DNA from: Dictyoglomus turgidum DSM 6724 | GTDB lineage: Bacteria > Dictyoglomota > Dictyoglomia > Dictyoglomales > Dictyoglomaceae | Reading direction: 5' to 3' | DNA length: 64,000 nt | Assembly (NCBI RefSeq): GCF_000021645.1 | Contig: NC_011661.1 | Span: 590,723-654,722, forward strand | Part shown: in pieces, positions 31,565 through 41,900 of the stretch | Layout of the letters: every line of letters starts with the position of its first letter | Position numbering within the stretch: the first letter of the stretch is position 1 | Notes under the pieces: generated by a model | What the model was told of the DNA's origin: nothing | The model's input: only the letters and a program-made list of their open reading frames with translations | Database searches by the model: none | Program-made: the position numbers and the translations under genes

Positions 31565-33912
31565 AATAGGATCTCTGCCTTTGCCTGGTAACCTGTAATC
31601 TTGCTATAGAAATCCTCTAAGTTATCTTTACTTACATAGCCAAAACCGTTTACTATTGGAGGTAAATTCTCTATTTTAGTGGGTACAGATATGACGTATT
31701 TGTAAAAATCTCCTTTTATTTTTTGAAATTCAGTCCTTCTTTCATAAATATCTTTTATCTCTTTTAAATTGCAATATTTTTTCCATAATTCTTCAGCGTA
31801 TTCGTCAAGTTCTATAAAAACATCTATTTTGGGATAATCCTCTTCAATGAGTTTAAAATTCTCAATACCTACTTGTTCTTTATCTTCGGTTTCTGTCCAT
31901 CCAGAATATCTTAATGTGTAAACAGCATTGAGCAGATTTTTGGAGATATCATGAGATTTTCTGTCGTTTATTTCTAAAAAATAGTCTTGAATAAAGTTAA
32001 TGAATTTGATCTCTTCTATTTTTTCTTCCTTTTTGAGTAGATCCGTGGTGACCTCTAATAAAATCTTGTCATAGATATATGAGGCGTATTTTCTTCTTTC
32101 ATCTTTTAAGATAAATATATCTACTTCTCCTATATCTTTTTCCCAATTTCGATTACATCTTCCTGCAGATTGATTTATAGAATCAAGAGGTGCTATGTCT
32201 CTATATACTATATCAAGATCAATGTCTACTCCTGCTTCTACCAGTTGAGTGCTTATTACGATTCTTGACTTTTTATTTCTAATCTTTTCTATTCTTTCTA
32301 ACCTTTCTTTAGGAGTAACGTGGCTTGAGAGAAAAATAATGTCCTCTTTTGTTTTTTCTCTTAAAAGTTCATAAAATGTTTTTGCAGAGTTTATGGTATT
32401 TAGTATAAACATATAACTTTTGTCGGGTTCAAAATTAATTCTTTCAACGAACTCTTCTAAACTTAATACTTCAGAAAGATTGGGAATTAATATAGTACGA
32501 TTTAATTGAACAAAATAATCTTCACCTTTTACTAAGTTAAACATTTCATCTTTTTGGAATATTAAGGGTTGAGTTGCAGTAGAGAAAATAATGTAACAAT
32601 TAAATTTTTCTACAAGACCTATAAAGATCTCCCTAAGAAGTAACCAATATTTCATAGGAATTGATTGTACCTCATCAAGAATTATGATACTTCCAAATAT
32701 TCTGTGTAGTTTTCTTAAATTACTATTTCTGTTAGATAGAAGAGTTTGGAAAAGTTGTACAAAGGTAGTGATTATTATTTCAGAGTTCCATCCTTCAATT
32801 AAGATTTTTGCATCATCTGGTTCTAATTCTTTTTCGTCAATTTTATAATATATATCCGCTAAGTGATGGTGTTTTAACAAAATCGTTGTGTCTATTTTTC
32901 CAAAGTAATCTTTAAGTATTTTCTCTATTACTTCTGCATTTTGTTCAATAATACTTAAGAAAGGTAGTGAATAAATGATTCTTGGGGTATAATTCAGCTT
33001 CTTCTTTATTTTTTCTCGAAGTTTTAATGCAAAAGCAAGAGATATGAAGGTTTTGCCAAGCCCAGTAGGAAGATTAAGAGAGTAAATCTTTTGAGAAAGA
33101 TCTATTTCTTTACTTAAAGCCTCATTATAAGCTTTTTCTCTGAGATTATTAATTGGTTTTTTTTCTATTTTAATAGTTTTTTTGAAGGCATCGACTATAA
33201 TATATGGTATTTCTTGTAAATTTCTTTCGGGTTTACCAATAGTTACTTCACTTTTATCACTATCTATTAGAAGGGAAAATAATAGATTATTTAAAAAGTA
33301 GTAGTCTAAGGATTTTTGTTTAGAGAGTCTTTTCATACTTAGCCTAAGAATTTTTATATCCTTTGAAACTTCTTCAAGAATTGAATATAGTTTTTCTTTG
33401 GAAATTTCTTGAAAATTGGGATCTTCTAAATTTTTTATTAATTTCCCAAATTTTTCTTCATCTATAGAGTCTATTTGCTTTTTCAAGAGATTCTTTTCTT
33501 CTTCATCCAAGTCTAGTTCTATGGTTATGTCTGAAAAATTTCCATGGTGCCTTTTAACGGTGAGAAAAGCAATTACAGGAAAAAAGATCTTAACATCTTC
33601 TGGAATATTTTCCCTAGAAAAAGAGTTTTTAGTTATGTAGTAAGCAATAATAGAGGAGAGGAGAGAATGTCTGGTCTCTTTCTCTCCTCTCTTCTCTCCT
33701 TTAAGAAGATAATCTTGGAAAAATGTAGTAGACTTTCCTATATCATGGGAAAGGGTTATGATTTGAGCTAACTTTTTTATATGTTCTTTTTTAATTGGCA
33801 GTTTTTCTATGGGAATGTCTTCCAAAAATTTCCAGGAAAGCTCCTTTACATTTTTCAAATGTAATTCTAATGGTTTTTCAGGATGGGAATAAAGTTCAGA
33901 AAAAGATGACAT
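31558..33912 (-). CDS. cas3: CRISPR effector helicase-nuclease Cas3 (HD plus DExD/H)
   Basis: This 784-residue protein has H56-D57 in TLSHDIGKSTTFFQ and KRHHGNFSD, the HD nuclease. The superfamily 2 helicase has LPTGLGKT (about 276-283), IILDEVQSIP (Walker B with DEVQ in place of DEAH), FSTATQP and QSAGRCNRN. Both halves are fused in the usual order. It shreds DNA recruited by Cascade. It overlaps cas5 by 17 nt and cas4 by 7 nt. Confidence 0.95.
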   Translation of the reverse strand: MSSFSELYSHPEKPLELHLKNVKELSWKFLEDIPIEKLPIKKEHIKKLAQIITLSHDIGKSTTFFQDYLLKGEKRGEKETRHSLLSSIIAYYITKNSFSRENIPEDVKIFFPVIAFLTVKRHHGNFSDITIELDLDEEEKNLLKKQIDSIDEEKFGKLIKNLEDPNFQEISKEKLYSILEEVSKDIKILRLSMKRLSKQKSLDYYFLNNLLFSLLIDSDKSEVTIGKPERNLQEIPYIIVDAFKKTIKIEKKPINNLREKAYNEALSKEIDLSQKIYSLNLPTGLGKTFISLAFALKLREKIKKKLNYTPRIIYSLPFLSIIEQNAEVIEKILKDYFGKIDTTILLKHHHLADIYYKIDEKELEPDDAKILIEGWNSEIIITTFVQLFQTLLSNRNSNLRKLHRIFGSIIILDEVQSIPMKYWLLLREIFIGLVEKFNCYIIFSTATQPLIFQKDEMFNLVKGEDYFVQLNRTILIPNLSEVLSLEEFVERINFEPDKSYMFILNTINSAKTFYELLREKTKEDIIFLSSHVTPKERLERIEKIRNKKSRIVISTQLVEAGVDIDLDIVYRDIAPLDSINQSAGRCNRNWEKDIGEVDIFILKDERRKYASYIYDKILLEVTTDLLKKEEKIEEIKFINFIQDYFLEINDRKSHDISKNLLNAVYTLRYSGWTETEDKEQVGIENFKLIEEDYPKIDVFIELDEYAEELWKKYCNLKEIKDIYERRTEFQKIKGDFYKYVISVPTKIENLPPIVNGFGYVSKDNLEDFYSKITGYQAKAEILLW

Positions 33913-34612
33913 TTAGATTCTCTCCCTTATAATAGGAGTTTACAAAAGCCTTGATAGGTTTTCCATTACTTTCATATATTACATCTTCGTATTTTTCTAC
34001 CACTCTTTCTTTGTTCATTATTACGGGTATTCTCTCTCTAAAATAGCTCTTGCCTTCTTCAAATATGATCTTGCTTTCGGAGATGTAAGACATGGGGAGA
34101 AGGGAGTGAATATAAACCTCTTCTTTCTCTTTTATTTCAATAAACTCAGCCACTTTTATAAATTGAAAATCCCCAATAAGCTCTGAAAGCCCTAAGGAAA
34201 AAGTGAAGAAAGTTTCATGGTTTTTAATCTTGTTTATTACATCTTCAAAGATGTTTTCATCCTTGTGGTAAAAATAGACCCTATATCTTGGATCTTTTAT
34301 AAATTCAGTCTTTACTTGAGTTCTAGCATTATGATTTTTAGTTTTAACGGGTTGCCAGAAGTTGTCTTTTGTGTTTATTAAGTTAAGCCCCAGTCTTATC
34401 TTCTTTATAGGATTCATTATTTGTAGAGAGATTTTACAATTTTCTGGACAAAGTACTTCCAGATATTTTTTTCTATCTATTCCAGCAATGGCTCCTATCA
34501 TCCCTAAGATGGTAGGGGGAGGAGGAAAGGAAAAGGATAGGGGAGAGGATGTAGTATAGAATCTTCTAAAGTGAGCTAAATCTCCAAATATATCAAATAC
34601 AAGAACTTTCAT
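33896..34612 (-). CDS. cas5: Type I-B Cas5
   Basis: This 238-residue RAMP starts MKVLVFDIFGDLAHFRRFYT and continues with SFPPPPTILGMIGAIAG, the Cas5 beginning of subtype I-B (Csh/Hmari group). It binds the crRNA 5' handle within Cascade. It lies 13 nt after cas7. Confidence 0.92.
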   Translation of the reverse strand: MKVLVFDIFGDLAHFRRFYTTSSPLSFSFPPPPTILGMIGAIAGIDRKKYLEVLCPENCKISLQIMNPIKKIRLGLNLINTKDNFWQPVKTKNHNARTQVKTEFIKDPRYRVYFYHKDENIFEDVINKIKNHETFFTFSLGLSELIGDFQFIKVAEFIEIKEKEEVYIHSLLPMSYISESKIIFEEGKSYFRERIPVIMNKERVVEKYEDVIYESNGKPIKAFVNSYYKGENLNVIFF

Positions 34613-34625
34613 TTAAGATCATCTC

Positions 34626-35537
34626 CTAAAAAGAAAGTTCCTCAAGAGAAAGCTGTGATAAAGCTTGAGTTAAAGATGTGTCCATACCGTCTTTTACTAA
34701 TCTTAATCTTTCATCTACTTTATATCTTATTTTTTCAATTTTTCCTTTATTCTCCTCAAGGGCTTTTGCAAGATCAGAGATGTCAATCTTTACCTGAGAG
34801 ATATCTCTTATTTTTTCATCCTCTATATCAGATATTAACTTTATTCTTCTATTTAGTTCACCAATGTAGAAATAAGAATCGGGTTTATATACAATTTGTA
34901 TGAGAAGTCTTGGAACTTGGCCGAATTTAGAGCCTGAAATTAAATTTTTGGTTCCATGCCACATAGCTTCAAGCATATAATCCACATCTTCCTGAGTAAG
35001 AGGAATATTCTGTACTTTAGCAAGGTTATCGTTTACTATTCCATAAAAGGCTATAAGAGAATAGGGAAGTATATACTTTTCAGTAAAGGTGCCTTGAGTT
35101 TTCTCTGCTCCAGAGGGCATTACAGTTGTACCTTTAATATAAGTTAGATCAACCCTATGGAGAGATCTTCCATATTTGAATTGAACAGGTCCAGTTAAAG
35201 CCATAGTTTTTCCTTCCACCGCTGTAGTTGCCCCAAAAAGTCTTATATCAATGCATTTTTCTATCACTTCTTGATTGCTCTTGAATTCTTCAAGCCTTTC
35301 TTCTTTAGTTTTTAGTTTTCCATCTTCTTTTCTTATTTCTCTTATAAATACCTCTAATCCTTTATACTCATATAGATAATCTCTTATGGTTCTTTTTAAT
35401 CTTACATCGGTGACAATGTTTACTCCTGTCTCTTCATCTATTCTTGGCTTATTTTCATCAACGGGATCTCCATTAGGGTTTGCATCGGTCACATCATAGA
35501 GAAATAATAGTTCAGACCTATTTTTTAACTCAGTCAT
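34626..35537 (-). CDS. cas7: Type I-B Cas7 (Csh2-like backbone)
   Basis: The protein starts MTELKNRSELLFLYDVTDAN and then PNGDP, the typical Cas7/Csh2 beginning. A longer frame opens at 35567 but only the ATG at 35537 has a ribosome site (GGGGGTG) at a proper distance, and it does not overlap cas8b. TGPVQFKYGRSLHRVDL and PSGAEKTQGTF are family motifs. It forms the crRNA-covering filament. Confidence 0.93.
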   Translation of the reverse strand: MTELKNRSELLFLYDVTDANPNGDPVDENKPRIDEETGVNIVTDVRLKRTIRDYLYEYKGLEVFIREIRKEDGKLKTKEERLEEFKSNQEVIEKCIDIRLFGATTAVEGKTMALTGPVQFKYGRSLHRVDLTYIKGTTVMPSGAEKTQGTFTEKYILPYSLIAFYGIVNDNLAKVQNIPLTQEDVDYMLEAMWHGTKNLISGSKFGQVPRLLIQIVYKPDSYFYIGELNRRIKLISDIEDEKIRDISQVKIDISDLAKALEENKGKIEKIRYKVDERLRLVKDGMDTSLTQALSQLSLEELSF

Positions 35538-35550
35538 TTTTAAACACCCC

Positions 35551-37308
35551 CTAATTAGTTTTTTCATAAACTATAGAAGTAATTTCTGGTAAAAGATTCA
35601 TACCACAAACAAAGTAAAAGTTTAGTTCGTCATTGGATAATTTCCAATTGTCTCCTGCTTGAAGGAGATAGTAGGATGCTTCTTCTGCTATTTTCTGTTT
35701 GCCTTTATCAAAGGCATCATATTCTTGAAGTTTATTGATTACCTTTGGAAGGAGCCCTTTAAAGTCCTTTTCTTCCATTTTTAAGCTTTTAAGTTGTTTT
35801 CTAAATGGGGTACTTTCTCTTTGGGAGTATTGTATGTTTAGGAGCATCTGGGTCAATGCACCCAAAAGGAAAAGACCCTTTTTCACTGGATGGTCAAAGG
35901 TGGGAGAGAATCTTTTAAATACAGGATCAAACAATCTCTCTTCATCCATGAGTTTCACCTCCATTTGTATTAAATTTAAATATGTTAAGAATAAGAGGGA
36001 CATAATAGCATCTTTTACAACCTGTGGAAAATATTCTTCTCTTACGAAGGCAATTCTTACTCTTTTCATAATAAATTGCATAAGGAAGTTTTTATCTATA
36101 GGTCTTGCTTTAAATATTCGGTCCACAATATCTAAAAAGTAGTTAATTAAGTCTTGATCTCTATTATTAGGATCAGATTTGGAGAAGAAGGTCCATAGGT
36201 TTCTAAAGGTAAAATCGATTTCAAATAATTTGTCAATTTTGTCTTTTATATTAAATATGGTTCTGAGTCTTGAAGGAAGTACGTCTTCAATTAGAGCAAG
36301 TATTTTTTCAGCGCTTTGTCTTCTTTCTATAAAGAGAAAGTTTAAGGTTAAGTTATCCTCAACAAAACTTAAATAATTTAAGATATCTTCCTCATCAGTT
36401 AGGTATTTTTTAGCTTCTCGTTTTCTTAAGTTTATAAGTTTATTTGTCTCAAAAAAAGTATTTAAAACGTCTTCTTTTACAAATTCTTTTCCAATTACAA
36501 ATTTAGGTATAAGCTGATAGGATAAACCTCCTAATTTAAAAGTTAGTTCTTTGTTAATATATTCTTTTCCTTTTTCAAGGCTTCTTCTACAGTCCTCGCA
36601 AAGAGGAAAATTTTTCCAGGCTTCCTTTTCTTTAAATCCACCAGCTATAAAACCTGGTTTGTCAACAGTAAAGAAAGTGTAAATACCGTCCCCTACACTT
36701 ACTTCCTTTTCCTCAAGACAGATAGAACATATACCTATGGTGCTACCTTTTTTACCCTCTCTTATTCTAAGAAGATCCTGTAAGATTCTTACAAAAACTT
36801 CTTTATCCCCGAGATATTCAATTTTATGAGGACTTCTAAATTTAAAAGTAAGGAAAATTCCTCCCTCCTTTTTTGGAATTTCTTTGATGAGCTCATTATA
36901 TTCCTTTATAAGTTTCTCTGTGTTATTCATGATTTCTTTACTTAAGTTTTCTAGAAATGCTCTTTCTTCGGTGCTGAGTTTAATATTTTTATTCGATAAA
37001 ACCTCCTTAAACCATCCTATAATTTTATTTTTCAGGGTTTTATCAATTTCAGTAACCTTAGTTGAAGGTGAAAAGTTGGCTCCGTTATTTGGTCCACCTC
37101 TGTATAGATATCTTACAAGTTTATCTGTGGAATATTCTTCTCTTTCTATTCCTTTATACTGGTATTTTCCCTCCCTCTCCTCAAAAGTAAGGCAAAATAC
37201 ATTTTTATATTTTCTCTCTGCATTAGGATCTTCTAATAAAGTCTGTAAGGGATCCGAGATTTTCTTACCTAAAATAATATCTCCGATTTCTTTCACTGCA
37301 TCAAGCAT
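35551..37308 (-). CDS. cas8b: Type I-B Cas8b large subunit (TM1802 group)
   Basis: This protein of about 585 residues has a zinc-finger set CSICLEEKE and CEDCRRSLE (about 200-260), typical of TM1802-type Cas8b. The ATG at 37308 lies after GGAGGATGAAA and overlaps the cas6 stop; a longer frame from 37350 would sit in cas6. It recognises the PAM and starts target unwinding. Gene order cas6-cas8b-cas7-cas5-cas3-cas4-cas1-cas2 is classic I-B. Confidence 0.88.
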   Translation of the reverse strand: MLDAVKEIGDIILGKKISDPLQTLLEDPNAERKYKNVFCLTFEEREGKYQYKGIEREEYSTDKLVRYLYRGGPNNGANFSPSTKVTEIDKTLKNKIIGWFKEVLSNKNIKLSTEERAFLENLSKEIMNNTEKLIKEYNELIKEIPKKEGGIFLTFKFRSPHKIEYLGDKEVFVRILQDLLRIREGKKGSTIGICSICLEEKEVSVGDGIYTFFTVDKPGFIAGGFKEKEAWKNFPLCEDCRRSLEKGKEYINKELTFKLGGLSYQLIPKFVIGKEFVKEDVLNTFFETNKLINLRKREAKKYLTDEEDILNYLSFVEDNLTLNFLFIERRQSAEKILALIEDVLPSRLRTIFNIKDKIDKLFEIDFTFRNLWTFFSKSDPNNRDQDLINYFLDIVDRIFKARPIDKNFLMQFIMKRVRIAFVREEYFPQVVKDAIMSLLFLTYLNLIQMEVKLMDEERLFDPVFKRFSPTFDHPVKKGLFLLGALTQMLLNIQYSQRESTPFRKQLKSLKMEEKDFKGLLPKVINKLQEYDAFDKGKQKIAEEASYYLLQAGDNWKLSNDELNFYFVCGMNLLPEITSIVYEKTN

Positions 37309-38071
37309 TTTCATCCTCCTCCTTTTCTCTCCATATTTCCCACATACCAAATCCTCCTGAGTTTTTGTTTCCCAATCCTGCCTCGTAGGTTACGTAGATT
37401 AATTCAGGACTTCCAGTAAGCTCATATACTCCGGTATATCCCTCAATTATTGTGTCTTTAAATTTAACAAGTTTTAAATTATCTTTTACAGAAAACTTCA
37501 GGGGTTTTATTTCTAACTTTAGTTCCTCTGGGTCTTTTCCATATATTAGGTGAAATTTCTTTTTAGCATTATTTTCTATTAGTTTGGAAAATTCTTTATC
37601 TATGGGCTTGTAAAAATGTACAATTTTGCTTCCATCCGCCTTCTTTAATGTACTATATATGGTGATAGGAGATATGGCTTTTATTTTTACTTTTTCTTCA
37701 ATTTTAGGAGTTGTGATTATTTGAAGTTGAGATATGTATATTTTCTTTCCACAAAGTTCAAATTCTCTCTCTTTAAAGCTTCTTTCTGCAAGATTTTCAA
37801 CAATATCTTCTATTGGGGAAGAAAAATAGAATGTAATTTTCCTTTTAAAGATTAATTTTGTGTCATCCTTAGTAGGGATACCCTTCTCAAGGATACGAGA
37901 GAAGGTAAAAAGCTTAAATCTTCTTTTCCCATATGGAAAACCAATATTGTGAAGATTTGTGGCAAGCTGCGGGGAGAAGGTTTTGTAAATAAGAGCCTGG
38001 ATATGATGATTATAGTGCTTAGGAAGTACTATATCTCCGTCAAGAGTCTCATATGTTATTTTTATTCTCAC
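37301..38071 (-). CDS. cas6: CRISPR repeat endoribonuclease Cas6
   Basis: This 256-residue protein starts with GTG (preceded by AGGGGGAAG) and reads MRIKITYETLDGDIVLPKHY, with candidate catalytic histidines at H22-H23 (YNHHIQALIY). The glycine-rich loop GLGNKNSGGFGMWE lies at about 232-245. It cuts the repeat 8 nt from its 3' end to leave ATTGAAAC. It is the only cas6 in the window and so should also serve the type III-A complex. It is the first gene of the I-B operon. Confidence 0.93.
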   Translation of the reverse strand: MRIKITYETLDGDIVLPKHYNHHIQALIYKTFSPQLATNLHNIGFPYGKRRFKLFTFSRILEKGIPTKDDTKLIFKRKITFYFSSPIEDIVENLAERSFKEREFELCGKKIYISQLQIITTPKIEEKVKIKAISPITIYSTLKKADGSKIVHFYKPIDKEFSKLIENNAKKKFHLIYGKDPEELKLEIKPLKFSVKDNLKLVKFKDTIIEGYTGVYELTGSPELIYVTYEAGLGNKNSGGFGMWEIWREKEEDENA

Positions 38072-38235
38072 TTTTTCTTCCCCCTAATTTTTAAATAATT
38101 TTAACATATAAACCTTTTGTTTAAATATTACCATATTGATGGGGTCAAAATAAGTCACTTTTCTTTTTAACACAAAAAGAAATTTTTAAAGGATAAAATT
38201 AAAGGTAAAAGTAAAAAGTTATGGAGGTTGAAGGT

Positions 38236-38961
38236 ATGCTTAAGTATAGGTATGAGAGCATGTTTCCTTATCATCTTAGAGAAGTTCTTGAAAAGAACCC
38301 TATAGTTTATCTTCCTGTAAGTCCTCTTGAGTGGCATGGAGAACATCTTATATTTGGTACTGATCCTTTTAGAGCAAGAAAATTATTGGAGCTTGTATGG
38401 GAAAGATTAGGAGGAGTGCTCATGCCTACTTTGTATGTGGGGACTGATAGTACTTTGGTGGAAGATGGAGAAGAATTTTGGGGAATGGAGATGTTTGCAA
38501 AGGAGAGAATACCTGGAAGTATTTTTGTAAGAAAGGAAACTTTTTACAATCTTCTTAAAGATATACTTAATTTTCTTGAAAGGACTGGTTTTAAGTTATG
38601 TATTTTATGTACAGGACACATGGCAAAACCTCAAATAGAAGTAGTAGAAAGGTTAGAAGAAGAACATAAAGAAAGGAATATGAGGGTGCTTTCATGGCAT
38701 TGGGGAAAGGTAAATTACCCTAAGGAGCTTATGACCCCAAATCCTCTTCATGCAGGAGTTGAAGAAAGTAGTGAGATTTTAAGTATTGATCTTTCCTATG
38801 TAGATCTTGATAGGATAGGAAGTATGGAGGTGGATAGGAAAGTTAGTTTGCTAAAAGAGAATTTGAAAGGTATTAGTGAAACTTTAGGGATAAAGAGGTT
38901 TAACTTTGAGGTTGAGGAACTTATTAAAGAGATTATGAAATGTTATAATAAAAATAGTTAG
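38236..38961 (+). CDS. Creatininase-family amidohydrolase
   Basis: The family hydrolyses cyclic or linear amides with two metals. Landmarks are LPVSPLEWHGEHLIFGTD (Glu, His and Asp ligands), CTGHMAKPQ in place of NGHGGN, and NPLHAGVEESS in place of HAGxxETS. About 241 residues fits. GGAGG at 38223-38227 within a longer frame (ATG 38221) points to the ATG at 38236 as start. It lies divergent to the cas operon and 19 nt before the STAND-GGDEF gene, so the two may be co-transcribed. Substrate unknown. Confidence 0.78.
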   Translation: MLKYRYESMFPYHLREVLEKNPIVYLPVSPLEWHGEHLIFGTDPFRARKLLELVWERLGGVLMPTLYVGTDSTLVEDGEEFWGMEMFAKERIPGSIFVRKETFYNLLKDILNFLERTGFKLCILCTGHMAKPQIEVVERLEEEHKERNMRVLSWHWGKVNYPKELMTPNPLHAGVEESSEILSIDLSYVDLDRIGSMEVDRKVSLLKENLKGISETLGIKRFNFEVEELIKEIMKCYNKNS

Positions 38962-38980
38962 TTAAAAACTTTAATGTAAA

Positions 38981-41900
38981 ATGGATTTTCTTTTAGAGAA
39001 TTTAAATCATATTGAAGAGCTTTTAAAGAGGGAACCTATAATATATTTAAACCTTCCAAGGGGAAGTGGAAGAACCTATTTATTAAGATCTCTTTTTGAG
39101 AGAAATAAGTCTTATTCTCTTTTTACCCATTATGCATCCCATAGAACTCCAATTGGTGAATTCTTTTTAACTCTTCTTTCTTTAATAGATAAGAGGGCTT
39201 TTTTTAAAGAAAAGGGAGATTTAGTGGGTCCCATATTAGTAAGATATATTCATCCTAGGTTCTTGTCCTATCTGGAAAAGTATAAATCCGAAGAAGTGAT
39301 ATCTTCAGATTTAGAGATAGGTCAAATAGCTGATATAGCCTCATATATTTTAGGGCAGAAAAAGATAAAATATTGGATTTTTGATAATTGGCAGGAATAT
39401 TTAAATTATAACGAGATTTTTAAAGAATTAATACCCTATTTGAATAAAAAGCACAGTGTAAATTTTGTTGTTGCTGGTGAAGATTTTGATGCAGAAGCTT
39501 ATGAAATAAGTTCTGAGGCCTTATCGGTTCCTATAAGTGAGAAGACTTTTATAGAAGAAATAAAAAAGGCATTTAATTTGCCCCATAAGGATGCATTAAA
39601 ACTTTTTGAAATGAGTAATGGAAACTGGAATAATGCTTTAATAGTATATAAGAACAATTTTAAAACCCTTCAAGAGATTATTAATGAAAAAGTCAATTCT
39701 TTAACAGATAGCGAGAAAAAAGCTCTTTATACTCTTACTTTTGTTGGAAAGACTTTTTCCTCTACTTCCATAAAGGCATTAAAGGAACTTTATGGTCCCT
39801 TAAATTTTATTATGGATTTTGTTAAGACAGGATTAATAAGGTGGGAATATCCTCTTTGGAGATTTGGATCCGAAGAGGTTTTAAATTATATAAAAGAGAA
39901 TATGTCTCATGATTCATCTCAATTAAAAGAGGAATTTATAAAAAAACTTTCTTCTTTTAACTATTGTGATATATGGGGAAGAATAGGAGTGTTAGCTGAG
40001 GATAATAGGAAATATTGGAAGTATGCAAAGATAAGGGAGTTTAGAACCTCTTATAACACTCAGAGGAAAATGGAAATTTTGGAAGAAATTATTAAAAAAG
40101 ATGAGGACAGTAGAAATATATATAAACGAAGGTTGATAGATCTTCATATAGATTTCCAGAAGTTTGATAAAGCCCTTATTATAATTGACTCTATTGAAGA
40201 TAAAAATGAGCTTGATCTTGCAAATAAAATTAGATGTTTATCATATTTAGGAAGGTATGAGGAGGCAAGAAAAATAACAGAGGAAATTGTTGGTAGACTA
40301 AAAGTGGATTATACTCTTCCTCAGGTTCTTTCTAGGTTGGTTAGTTATTACTTTCTTACTAAGGAAAGTCTTGATGGTTTAATTCTATTGAATAAATATT
40401 TAGAAGATATTTTACGCTTGAGGAGTTCTCCTAAATACCTTGCTAATTTTTATAATGCCTTAGGACTTTTGACTCTTACTGATAGTAAATTTGAAAAGGC
40501 TCTTTCCATATTTGAGAATGGGCTTATTTTTGCCGAAAAAACAAGAGACAAAATAATATTGCATAAATTAATAAACAATCTTGGCGATTTGAGGAATTAC
40601 CTTTATGGTCCTAAGAGTGCATTAGTACTTAATCAAAGGGCATATGAGATATCAAAATCCCTTTCTAAGAATTTAATGGTTATTAGCCTTGGAAACTTGA
40701 TTAAAAGTAAAATGCAATATGCTGATTTCTCTGAAGTAAAAAACTTATTAAATGATCTGGAAGAGCTACTGTCTGAAGTAGAATTAGAATATTTTCTTTA
40801 CTCGGGATATAGAAGATTAGCGATTGCATATCTTAGTTATAGAGAAGTGGAAAAATTAGAAGAAGTTATGAAAAAATTGGATAGTCTAAAGACTATTCCA
40901 GAAAGTAAAGTTCTATTGAAGATTTTAAAGAGTTTCTTAGGGGAGATTGAGATAAGCGAAGATGAAGTAATGTGGACAAAAGAAGAACAGATAATGACTC
41001 TATATATGAAATTAGTTGCTGAAAAAAGCTTAAAGATTTCTAAATCTTTAAGAGATTATCCTACCGATTATCCTATTCACAATTTTTTGAAAGGATATAT
41101 TCTCAGGGAAAGTTTTTTTACACTTCTCTCTTACATAGACTTGATGCTTGAGAGATGGGAATTTTTAGATGCTCTTTATTCTTATAAACTTCTTATTAGA
41201 TTCCTTGAAAAGGATAAAAATTTAAATGTCTTTATTCCCTATATAAGACTTGAGATTATAGGACTTGCTACCCTTTTAAATCTTCAAAAGGAGTTAGAAA
41301 CTCAGATAATAGAGCTTTCTTCAGATTATGTAAACCTAATGAAGGAACATTCAAAGGTAAAAGCTCTGGAAGGTTATGTGGGAAAAGCTATTATAGATTC
41401 TGAAGATGAGAATGAAGCCTTAGAACTAATATATAGGGTTATTTCAGATTTTGTAGATGATTTTCTGTTAGTATTGAAAGTTGGAGAAAAAACTTTAGAA
41501 AAAGGCAATAAGCTTATTTATAGGAATAGATTTAGATTCTTCTATAAAAAGCCTCCTTTTTCCATAACTGTCTACTCCCTTAAAAATCTTCCTCCTTCTC
41601 TATTCTTTGTTATACGAAATCTTCTTAAGAGTTTTATTGTCTTTTGGGAGAGAAAGTATGGTATGTTTGATCCATTGACAGGACTTTTTAATAGATCTTA
41701 TGGGGAGAGAAAGCTTGAAGAAGCTTTTTTGGATTTCTTGCGTGAAAAGGAAGATTTTAGTGTGGTTTTTGTAGATATAGATGGATTTAAAAGAATAAAT
41801 GATACCCTTGGGCATTCCTATGGAGATTATGTATTGAAAGAGATTGCAACTGCCATCAAGAATTCTATAAGGCAAAGTGATTCTGCGGTAAGGTGGGGTG

